Shown here piece by piece: positions 35,363 to 44,140 of a stretch of DNA of 64,000 bases. Source of the DNA: Ligula intestinalis (Eukaryota > Platyhelminthes > Cestoda > Diphyllobothriidea > Diphyllobothriidae); NCBI GenBank assembly GCA_036362985.1, contig JAYGXS010000004.1, positions 30,643,428-30,707,427 on the forward strand. The letters are read 5' to 3'. The position numbers were made by a program, and so were the translations under genes. Positions within the stretch are counted from its first letter, which is position 1. Each line of letters begins with the position of its first letter. The notes under the pieces were generated by a model. The model worked only from the letters and a program-made list of their open reading frames with translations. It was not told where the DNA came from and did not search any database.

Positions 35363-35480
35363 AAGTTAATAAGATAAAACCCTAACCGCTGCGATCTTCA
35401 GGACAGGTTCCGTGGGTGAAGAGAAGAAGTGAGATGCTGGAGGGAAGGAATAGTATATTCTGTACAGACATAGTGGAAAA
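35363..35480 (-). repeat. LTR-like dispersed repeat, copy 2
   Basis: Reads AACCCTAACCGCTGCGATCT, then TCAGGACAGGTTCCGTGG, GAGAAGAAG, and TATATTCTGTACAGA. In the plus-oriented copies the same segment is preceded by an AATAAA next to the TTCTGTACAGA motif. Confidence 0.6.
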
Positions 35481-36039
35481 TTGGTAGGAGGAAATTGTCT
35501 ATCGGCCGAGTGCACAACAATTGGCGACGGGCCTGTGTCCAAAGGGTTTGCGCATGACAATCATCCTAGCGTTTACAGCGTGGCCTTTGCGTGATTTAGT
35601 CATACGGGGTGATTAGTCTGACCGGATTGGGGTCGGCCTACAAATGCGCACGTGCTAGCAGCTGCGGCGGGCGTGACGTTGACCGTTGGCGCAGTTTGCG
35701 GTGCCTGTGACTGGCTGTCCCAGAGGCGTGCCGATAACTGCAATAACGTGACCTAATGCTTGGCATGGCACTGCAAGTGGAAGTCGCTACAGGGTCACTA
35801 CATTCGCGCTCGTAGTCAAATGCACACGACACAGTCCTCAGCAGGGGTGTCTCAGATCTTTCACACATCAAATTGCCATGGCAGTTGCATTCCCAACCTC
35901 TGTAGTGAATCTAGCCCTATCTCCTCCTAAGGCTTCACGCCGCACACGAGGTCGCTTGAGGCAGTTGGTCGCCTCGCCGCGGTTGCTGCAACCTGCATCA
36001 GCGCTAGCCAGCATGCACGGACACACCGACTTCTGGCTC

Positions 36040-36350
36040 CTCGCATCAGTGGGCAGGTGCAAGCACTCTGACCAATCATCTCGTGAGGCTGACTCACACA
36101 AAGGCCCGCTTGTAGGCATGACGATCCCACGCCCACACACCGGAATCCGCCCCGACAGGGAGCGGACGCGGGCAGCGTCGTTGGCCGCTGTGATGACCCC
36201 ACGCTCTCTCATGGTCGAACGCCATGCCCATCCGAGTACAAACCTTTTTCCAAACTATTCTCCAGTCCTTCTGTACAGAATAAACTGATCCTTCCACTCA
36301 GGCTTCCCAGTGTTCTTTTCCTAAGGAACGGGGCCTGGAGTTCTTGGTGA
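36040..36350 (+). repeat. LTR-like dispersed repeat, copy 3 (plus-oriented)
   Basis: Contains a CCAATCATCTCGTGAGGCTG-ACTCACAC segment shared with copy 4, then CTTCTGTACAGAATAAAC with AATAAA at 36279-36284, and CCTAAGGAACGGGGCCTGGA. The order of CCAAT-like box, poly(A)-like signal and downstream conserved end resembles an LTR, but no paired partner or element body is seen. Confidence 0.5.
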
Positions 36351-38125
36351 CAAGGTTTTACTCTATTATGTACTATGCGTCAAAACTTCCGTCATACGTA
36401 TTGCCGTACATCGGCATATCAGCACTCTGTACTCCCATGCCTAGCACGTTACCTTGCGTGTGAAGAAATGGAAATTGAGATGTTGAAAGCCGTCCTGTCT
36501 CCATAACTGATGTGAACATCATGCAAACCCTTAACTTTGAATATTCTGTGACCTTCTACCTTTGACTTTACCATGACCCCTTACCTTATCCCTGCTCTCC
36601 GTGAATGGAGCCTTTTTTGCTGAAAAATTAGGCTATTACCTTCGAAATATAGATTTCTCATTCTCTATCAACCGTAAGGCAAGACTGATTATAAAGGTCG
36701 CAAAAATCCTGTCGACTTATAATCCAAAACTACTTTCAAATGTTCAGTAGCCAGACTTTAAATGTTTTCGTTAAATTCCACCAATAGGAGGATGAATTTC
36801 CATTTTCGTTAAATTCCGCCTACATAAGGTCAAATTTCCCTCGAGTAGCATTCGCTTTCTGTGCAATAGAAGTTTATTTTGATTGAATTTGATTCTATTT
36901 AGCATATTAACGCAAGCATAATCTTATTTAATTTAATATTTTTGATAAATTCCGCCACAACTGCATATTGAGTAATCCTCACTAGCCAAGAATTAAATGT
37001 TTGACCGCAAAATACTTAAAGCAGTTGTGTGGGAGGAACGGATATCTAGAGGGGCCCTACAAATCAATTTTGCCAGCCTTAATGCCTCGATACCTTCGCC
37101 TCCCTCTTTCACGTCCCAACAACCTGTTCAAATTAAACCTACCGGGAATGCGACTGGACGCGGTGGCTAATGGGGTTTGAGCCCTTCATCCAGCTCGCCT
37201 TACAGACACCTCCAGGTTTGCGATGCGTTGCCACTGCTTCTGATAGCGACAAATCGCACCGCTGGACGTAGCAGTGGTTGTTGTGGTAAAATTATTGTTT
37301 TTACGCATAGGTCTATGAACAAAAATATGTCATGCCGTGCGCTAATGTGTGGCACACTGTGGCCAGGTAAGACGGGTCAGTCAGCTTTTAGTCGCACGTG
37401 CCGGTCGAGAGTTGCTGCCGCTTGTCAGACAACCAGCCAGCGCCGTGCAGTGCGATAATTTAATTTGACGTCAAGCCGGGTGGGGCAGGTGTAGCAGCGA
37501 GCTTGTGGTAGACAGAGCGGCGTGCGTGGACTCAGGTCTGGAGGTTTTCAAATCATACGCCCCAAGACAAGCCCAGAGGCGCCGCCGCACGTGTAGGCGA
37601 GACAGCGTGGTCTGTTTTATTGTCGTGGCAGTAGTACCGTTGCTGGGGCACTACTAGTCGTGAAGACCTCGGACCAAGACTGATGGTTACGATCCGCCCC
37701 CCCCCTCGTAGCAACCCTGAGGGTTATTGATCGGAGTGGGACGCGGCCAGAACGCAAGAGGTGGTTGGGGGAGCCTAAGCGATGACGGCGAGAACCGGGT
37801 GCACGCAGTTCAAGCCATATGGTCTACTAAAGTGTCACAACACTACGACTGCGGTCCGATTCCAAGTCCAGTCACGGCAAACTTTGAGTGTTCGATGTGA
37901 AGTGCAGTGGGCTGGATTTTGCTTCTAAAGGCGCAAACGTCAGCAGCCTTAAAAGTGATGCATCCGAGATTGTGTTGTGCTTGTAGGTGAATCCATTGCG
38001 TCGATATTTACTGGATTTTAAGGCTTAAGATGCCAGTTTGAACGCGCTCTGGTGTTTGGATTTTAAACCTTTTTTAGCAGATATCCATAGAGGAGCCCTT
38101 TGAGGGTTCGTATTGATAAATATCA
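36351..38125. other. AT-rich spacer with a short direct repeat
   Basis: A TTTCGTTAAATTCC(A/G)CC motif occurs at about 36767 and 36809 with a related TTTGATAAATTCCGCC at about 36941. A 93-codon plus-strand reading (37177-37458) does not resemble a known protein. No other features seen. Confidence 0.45.
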
Positions 38126-38129
38126 CTTT

Positions 38130-38910
38130 TTTTGAGTTGACCCAAGTGTGAAAAACTCTAGGCGTTTGGCGGGATTTGAACCCGCGCATCAGAGAAAGCC
38201 TTTACCGGAGGCTAATGCTCTACCGCTAAGCTACAAACGCCCGCTTCACGCCATGAGTTTAATCACACTTGGATCGATATTACCCGCTCAACTTTTCGCT
38301 CATATGGAATCCACCAATATGGGAGCAAGTCGACTGCCCGAGCAGGATTTCCTAAGCAATCATCTAGAATGCACCAGAATGACTACTAGGCGGACTTAAT
38401 TATTAAGTTGGTTTGGCAGATTTGCTTAATTTGAGTTGACCCAAGTGTGAAAAACTCAAGGCGTTTGGCGGGATTTGAACCCGCGCATCAGAGAAAGCCT
38501 TTACCGGAGGCTAATGCTCTACCGCTAAGCTACACACGCCCGCTTCACGACATGAGTTTAATCACACTTGGATCCATATTACCCGCTCAACTTTTCGCTC
38601 AAATGGAATCCACCAATATGGGAGCAAGTTGACTGCCCGAGCAGGATTTCCTAAGCAATCATCTAGAATGCACCAGAATGACTACTAGGCTGACTTAATT
38701 ATTAAGTTGGTTTGGCAGATTTGCTTAATTTGAGTTGACCCAAGCGTGAAAAACTCAAGGCGTTTGGCGGGATATGAACCCGCGCATCAGAGAAAGCCTT
38801 TACCGGAGGCTAATGCTCTACCGCTAAGCTACAAACGCCCGCTTCACGCCATGAGTTTAATCACACTTAGATCGATATTACCCGCTCAACTTTTCGCTCA
38901 TATGGAATCA
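38130..38910 (-). repeat. Tandem array of a 299-bp unit with a tRNA-like core
   Basis: GGCGTTTGGCGGGAT-TGAACC begins at 38161, 38460 and 38759, a spacing of 299 bases each. The first two units are nearly full length; the third is cut at about 38908. In each, the minus strand reads as a tRNA-like molecule: acceptor GCGTTTG/CAAACGC, D arm TAGCTTAGCGGTAGAGC, T arm GCGGGTTCAAATCCCGC. The anticodon arm does not fold canonically, since two extra bases precede AGCCT/AGGCT, so I call it tRNA-like rather than tRNA. The body (TTTAATCACACTTGGATC, GCAGGATTTCCTAAGCAATC) joins each unit to the next. Confidence 0.85.
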
Positions 38911-39059
38911 CTTTATTGAAAATTTTCAGTAGGTCGAATTTCGGCCTATCAAACGGTTTCCTTCGTTATGTTAACCAATGAGAGGTGCCATATTTCTTAT
39001 TTGTCAATAGGCATCCTTTGCTCACCAATGTTAGTCGACTTTATTTCCCCTGGTACTTT

Positions 39060-39087
39060 TAATATAAATGTATAAATATATGTATGC

Positions 39088-39129
<42 letters not shown>

Positions 39130-39135
39130 TGCTAA
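39060..39135 (+). repeat. (TA)n microsatellite
   Basis: Alternating TATATA with a few interruptions from about 39085 to 39129, within an AT-rich stretch next to the repeat at 39150. Confidence 0.9.
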
Positions 39136-39149
39136 TAGAAGCGAAAATG

Positions 39150-39245
39150 CGTGTTCCCGGACATAATTGAGAAGGTAAGGCGATCACGGGAACCAAGGGT
39201 TTATCGTCCTGACGTTTCGGAATCATACAAGCTTCCATTGTCAAA
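39150..39245 (-). repeat. Dispersed repeat, second copy
   Basis: Minus strand of this stretch matches 15140-15205: ATTCCGAAACGTCAGGACGA, then CCTTGGTTCCCGTGATCGCC. The left part abuts the TA microsatellite. Confidence 0.65.
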
Positions 39246-39589
39246 GGTAATAGTCACACACGCACAGCTTATGCCTGCCAGGCATTGCACCTGTTTTTTC
39301 AAGCCGAACATGGAACCCGACGTGAACCTGGTTGGTAGTTACACAAAACCTTTTCAGAATCCATGATCGAATAACTAGCTGAATGATAATGATTCTTTTG
39401 TTTCGCCATAGATGCGACGTGCATCCGGTCTGTCGTTGAAGATGTATTACTGTGTCTTGCGGAACTCGGATGGTTGAATTTGCCCCTAGCTCTGAACAAC
39501 GACGCCTCTTCCTGTTACTTAGACCCTGTCCTTGACAGTTAATTAGGACAGCGCACATGCGCACCAGTGGCTGTCGATCCGAACCGTTC

Positions 39590-39835
39590 TTACTGGCCAA
39601 TCACCTACAAGGCTGACTCACACTTGAACGCGCCGGAGACGCTGTGACTACTTCCAACAGTCTCACACTCCAGCTGCCTGCCTCGCAGTTTCGGAAATAC
39701 GGTCTCGATCGACTTCAAATTTCATTTTATCTGTTATCAAATCGTTCTGTACAGAATAAATTGTTTTACCCACCTATAGACCCACTTCTCCTCTTCTCAT
39801 AGGGAACCGGACTTGAAGTTCGTAGCGGCTAGAGT
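39590..39835 (+). repeat. LTR-like dispersed repeat, copy 4 (plus-oriented)
   Basis: Contains CCAATCACCTACAAGGCTG-ACTCACAC, TTCTGTACAGAATAAAT with AATAAA at 39755-39760, and ATAGGGAACCGGACTTGAAG. Same order as copy 3. Confidence 0.5.
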
Positions 39836-40479
39836 CCCCCATAATAAAATTAAGCCACATCATGACGTGCACTTAGTCAAAAGTCGGGATATATAAAGGG
39901 CAGGACCAGAGTCATTTTCGATATGCTTCCCGGTACCGAGGAAGGCCAAACAACGGGTCTCTGACATCAAGAACCTGCATAACAAAACGTTAACGTAGTT
40001 TCAAAGCCGTCTAATGGCTTTCGCTCACCTCATTCCGCAAAGAACTTTGAAATGCCTAAATCTACCCTTCATACCGCGTAAACACACCAGGGCGGTGTGA
40101 CCGACTATTATTACTGTGTCCACTCTCTAGCCTTATGATAAATATAGAAACACGTGTTGGATTTCTACTTATATCCAGCTAAACCTACATAACTGCTTGA
40201 GGCAATCTATGCTTGCATTGACAAAAATCATATTTGAGACCAGTCAGCTTCTGCCTTAGCACAGTTTAAATGTGAAAGTGCTGAGAATAAGAAGAAGAAG
40301 CGATCGCTGAAACAATAATTATATTCGTCTGACTCATCGGATTCGTACTTGAGTCCATCCCCGAGAAACCAAAAAGAGGAGTCTTCCTGCCTATGAGTTG
40401 TAGTATTTTTAGGATATAGTTGCTGTGTCATGGCACAACCGTAAAAATGGGTGGTTCTCACATTTATTTGACCCCGTTG

Positions 40480-40745
40480 TGATCAGCTTGGCAGTTTCGA
40501 TGCGATTCGAAGAAACGACAGCAAAGGGAATGATTCAGTACAACCAACACTCTGACCACCTAGGCTACGAGGCCACAGTAGGAGCCGTGAAATTAAGCCC
40601 ACTTGGGTCGATTAACCCGCCAAGCCTACTGCAATGTATGGAATCTACTTATTGTGATACAATACGCTGGCCGTCCAAACAGAAGTTCTTAGGCTATCAA
40701 TCTGGAATCTACCAGATGACTATGTAGGATACGAATTAGTCCGGT
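40480..40745 (-). repeat. tRNA-like dispersed repeat, further copy
   Basis: The minus strand carries a TAGCCTAGGTGGTCAGAGTG A-box-like region and a TTCGAATC B-box-like piece. The plus-strand body has GAAATTAAGCCCACTTGGGT-CGATTAACCCGCC and AATCTACCAGATGACTA, as in the 16925 and 38130 copies. It is more decayed. Confidence 0.6.
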
Positions 40746-41129
40746 CGGATACTAGACGATAGAATGTATCCCAACGAATGTAGGCTAGTTGATAATAAAA
40801 GGCATGGAAGGCAAGAGTGTTAGGGATAATCTACTAAATTCTAACAGGCGTAGAATGTAACTAATACGCAAGTGACTCCCAGACGAATGCAAGTCCAACC
40901 ATGAGTGGGCCACTCTGGCAGTGTCCGACCGCCAGCAATCCCTGCACTAGAGTCCTGTTGTGGACTGGCCTTCGGAAGTGGTTGGCCGGTGAGCCAGACA
41001 GAGGGTGACCTTGAACGGGGGTTTTGACAACCTGTGGTACGCACGGGCTGGTGGACACGAGAGCCAGACACGCGGGGCATGTGAGCAAAGCTTGGCTTGG
41101 AAATGCAAGGTCACTACAACTACATGGCA

Positions 41130-41290
41130 CAACTAATTAATGGAGGCTTTGGCAGATTTTAATGTTTAATTTCAGCCGGTACCAGTTATAAAAAACTCGG
41201 CGGCCTCGGTTGGATTTGAACCCACGCCGGCGGCGGGAAGGATTTAGTATAGCCAATGCGCTAGCCAAGTGAGGTACGAAGCTCCGACTG
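41130..41290 (-). repeat. tRNA-like dispersed repeat, partial copy
   Basis: Plus strand has GGCTTTGGCAGATTTTAATG-TTTAATTTCAG, then AAAAAACTCGGCGGCCTCGG-TTGGATTTGAACCC, the same junction as in the array at 38400-38480. The tRNA head is truncated and its T arm weak. Confidence 0.6.
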
Positions 41291-41424
41291 TTTTTGCTTT
41301 CGTTGCTGGTGGCTGCACTAATTATGATAATTAGATTACTGTCTATATCCTAGTCGCTAATTGATGTAGTCTCATCACCAACGTAAGTTATCGACGTAAT
41401 AATGACTAGGCGAGGATATTTATT

Positions 41425-41660
41425 GCAGTGGCCCTTACCGCTGCGATATTCAGGTCCGGTTCCATAGGAGAAAAGAATCAGTGAGAAGTCAGGTGTAAGG
41501 GATAGTTTATACTATACAGAGATAGCATAGGAGTTAAGGCTATATAGGCTAACCCTAACACCTACGATCTTCCAGGCCCGGTTCCTTAGGAGATGGGAGA
41601 AGTCTTGGGAAGGCCAGAGTAGAAAAACGAATTTGTTGTGTACACAACATTTAGGATAAA
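41425..41660 (-). repeat. LTR-like dispersed repeat, copies 5 and 6 in tandem
   Basis: CTTACCGCTGCGATATTCAG (about 41440) and ACCTACGATCTTCCAGGCCCGG (about 41561) are two adjacent copies, each followed by GGTTCC-TAGGAGA and a TTGTGTACACAA or TATACTATACAGAG end. The second is the better match to the rest of the family. Confidence 0.6.
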
Positions 41661-42175
41661 GTTGTCAATAGGTCTTGCAGGGCGTCCGACCGTGAGGCCC
41701 GTGGGAGAGGATGGCGTTACCACGACCGCGCCGCGCGAGGGTGGAATTCCCAGTCCCTTCTCAGTGCAGAAATTGACTGAAGACTGAAAAGCTTTTCAGA
41801 AAGCTGATTGGCGAAGAGCGCTTCGCGACGCTGGTGGGAGTGTGCGCTGGGCGCAGTGTGGGCGCACGCGAGAAAGGGTGTGTTCGTAAGTCGCTCAGAC
41901 CTTGAGTGATAGACGGACCTCGGCTGGCCGTCAGCGTAACCGCAGCGTAACAACAGCGTTGGCGTGATGAGTCAATAGTGGGGCCCAGTCTCTGCCTAGC
42001 CAGAGTACAAAATCGCACGGAAACTGCGTGGAAGAACACTACACATAGAAGCAGTATTGGCGGTTCAAATTGTTGGATAATTTCCGCGCCAGTCACCAAC
42101 AGTGACGACGCAGTTGCGGCATTTAACGTCTCGGATTGGTTAGCTAAATGATCATCTTATCGATTAGTAACGCCT

Positions 42176-42454
42176 GTGATGAAAAGGGAAACTGTTACTG
42201 TCTCAGATGATAGGTTAGAGAACCACCAGGCGAATAGCCCTCGCATTCCAGCGAGACGGTCTCTTTCTTGCGAAGCACTTTCTGAAAGTCACGTTTTCTC
42301 TTGTATGGGCAGTAACTGTTTTGCCAATGAAAGCAAAGATTTGAGTTCCCAGAAGCAGTTCACAAATAGGATGCCATTGCTGACACAGGAGGGTTATTCG
42401 CCGGAAGTTTCGGATTCTCGCGCAAATTCATCCTCAGCGGCAGTCACAGCTTAG
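42176..42454 (+). other. Unidentified 92-codon open reading frame
   Basis: An open plus-strand reading rich in Ser with no recognised domain, sitting between repeats, ending GCTTAGGGTTAGAAAAG. It has no splice context or homologue that I can name, so it may be spurious. Listed because its composition is less biased than neighbouring readings. Confidence 0.15.
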
Positions 42455-42514
42455 GGTTAGAAAAGTCAGAAGGCACCAGAATGAGAACGTTATTGTGCAC
42501 GGAACCCTTTACTG

Positions 42515-43022
42515 CTGTCTCATGCAGCTGGCTGGCTGGCTAGTAGCCTTTGTCAGATCAGGAGCCCTGCCGGGTTGGCCCCAATTCCGGCGGCGAGGAG
42601 GGGAAGTCGGAGCAGCGTGGTCTGGAGGGGCTGCTCCATCGTAGAGTTGTAGAGGAGGGGAGATAGATCCACCGTAGGGAGGTTTGGTGTAGCAGACCTT
42701 GGCCGCCACGAGGGCGGGTGGGAACGCGGTCAAAGACGCGTTAGCTGTGGTTCCCTGTCTCATGCAGCAGGCAGGCAGGCAACTAGCCCTTGTTGGATCC
42801 GGAACCCCGCCGGGTAGGCCTCAATTCCGGCGGCGAGGAGGAGGAGAAGGAGGAGTCGGAGCAGCATAGTCAGGAGGGGCTGCTCTGTCATAAAAAACAG
42901 ATGTAGAGGAGAAGAGATGGATCCACCATAGGGAGGTTTTGTGTAGCAGACCTTGGCCGCCCTGAGGGCGGATGGGAACGCGGTCGAAGACGCGTCTGCT
43001 GTGGTTCCCTGTCTCATGCAGC
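42515..43022 (+). repeat. Tandem duplication, 240- and 254-bp units
   Basis: The segment beginning CTGTCTCATGCAGC occurs at 42515, 42755 and 43009. Units 1 and 2 share ATTCCGGCGGCGAGGAGG, GGTGTAGCAGACCTTGG or TGTGTAGCAGACCTTGG, and GGGAACGCGGTC. The third start is a truncated unit. The lengths differ by 14 bases, not a multiple of three, so the open minus-strand readings across them are not evidence for a protein. Confidence 0.85.
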
Positions 43023-43512
43023 ATTGGCCGCTGGCGAAGCCAGGGCTAGTGCTGACTGTGTCTAGAGAGGGTGTGTATGTAGATGTGAGAGAGGTGACAG
43101 CTGTTTTTACCTAACAGTGAAGCGAGTTTAACGGGTGTTCGCCTGGTGTGTTGCTTTGTCCTAGGGTGCACAGAGGCCCCTGCTGCGTCGACCAAGGGCT
43201 GGCGGCCCTTAAGCAGCCGCGACCATCTGGATGCACGTGTGCGCACGAGTAAAAGTCTGTCAAGGGTCATCCGGTCAGCGAGTTGGAAACAGCCGCCTGC
43301 TAAGTCGCATGATGTTGAGGCAGCGAGTATTGAACAAATAAATCGATCGCCATTGATGGCCGCCCGCCACAGGGCTGATGGATTTACCAGAGGCACGGTA
43401 CTTGTGTTCTAGACCGCCTTCGGAATCCGTCTTAGATGTTTTTTTTCTACTGCTCCGCGACCAAATATACAAGTTAAATTTTCTGTCAGCGTTTTATCCA
43501 GGTGTTCCTGAT

Positions 43513-43524
43513 GAATACTTAATC
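43513..43524 (+). repeat. 12-bp target-site duplication, left copy
   Basis: GAATACTTAATC occurs here, immediately before the inverted pseudo-LTR, and again at 46910-46921, directly after the 3' pseudo-LTR. An exact 12-base direct repeat abutting both ends is what target-primed insertion leaves. Confidence 0.8.
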
Positions 43525-43640
43525 CAGCGAAAATTCCCATTTCTACGATTGAAAAGTCGTGTTGGCAAACGATCGTTTTCGGTCATTCATCGTCAGGCCA
43601 GTACATGACATGGGGAATAAAATTGTTCAATTAATTACAG
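43525..43640 (-). repeat. Inverted pseudo-LTR arm (left end of PLE)
   Basis: The reverse complement is identical to 44041-44156, including the first codons of the PLE gene. It holds a third hammerhead-like core (43563-43600, minus strand). The arm is cut off at the N gap. Confidence 0.9.
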
Positions 43641-44040
43641 NNNNNNNNNNNNNNNNNNNNNNNNNNNNNNNNNNNNNNNNNNNNNNNNNNNNNNNNNNNN
43701 NNNNNNNNNNNNNNNNNNNNNNNNNNNNNNNNNNNNNNNNNNNNNNNNNNNNNNNNNNNNNNNNNNNNNNNNNNNNNNNNNNNNNNNNNNNNNNNNNNNN
43801 NNNNNNNNNNNNNNNNNNNNNNNNNNNNNNNNNNNNNNNNNNNNNNNNNNNNNNNNNNNNNNNNNNNNNNNNNNNNNNNNNNNNNNNNNNNNNNNNNNNN
43901 NNNNNNNNNNNNNNNNNNNNNNNNNNNNNNNNNNNNNNNNNNNNNNNNNNNNNNNNNNNNNNNNNNNNNNNNNNNNNNNNNNNNNNNNNNNNNNNNNNNN
44001 NNNNNNNNNNNNNNNNNNNNNNNNNNNNNNNNNNNNNNNN
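43641..44040. other. Assembly gap, 400 Ns
   Basis: Exactly 400 unknown bases between two perfectly inverted arms of the PLE. Real spacer length is unknown; a round 400 suggests a placeholder. Long readings crossing it are artefacts. Confidence 0.98.
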
Positions 44041-44129
44041 CTGTAATTAATTGAACAATTTTATTCCCCATGTCATGTACTGGCCTGACGATGAATGACC
44101 GAAAACGATCGTTTGCCAACACGACTTTT
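44041..44129 (+). repeat. 5' pseudo-LTR of PLE
   Basis: 89 bases identical to 46821-46909. It starts CTGTAATTAATTG and ends ACGACTTTT. The PLE start codon (44141) lies 12 bases beyond it. Contains the hammerhead-like core at 44081-44118. Confidence 0.9.
44081..44118 (+). ncRNA. Candidate hammerhead ribozyme in the 5' pseudo-LTR
   Basis: The core CTGACGA (44085-44091) and GAA (44101-44103) sit as in a hammerhead. Stem I would be TGGC (44081-44084) with GCCA (44115-44118), and stem III AACG with CGTT within the palindrome AAACGATCGTTT; the putative cleavage site is after T44114 (TTT triplet). Type I hammerheads with short stem III in pseudo-LTRs are known in Penelope-like elements. Stem II is weak: TGAATGACC gives at most one or two pairs, so activity is uncertain. 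The cut would fall 26 bases before the ATG. Confidence 0.45.
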
Positions 44130-44140
44130 CAATCGTAGAA

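Noticed and set aside
35868..36288. Overlapping long readings near 36 kb
   Set aside because: They lie in a GC-rich LTR-like repeat, are open in several frames at once, and match no protein family.
38161..38241. A functional tRNA gene
   Set aside because: Acceptor and T arms are good but the anticodon arm is misplaced by two bases, and the same core sits in a tandem array and dispersed copies.
38130..38910. CRISPR-like direct repeats
   Set aside because: Units are 299 bases with a tRNA-like core in a eukaryotic context; no short repeats with unique spacers.
43559..44122. Two 163-codon readings across the N gap
   Set aside because: They are artefacts of translating Ns between two inverted pseudo-LTR arms.
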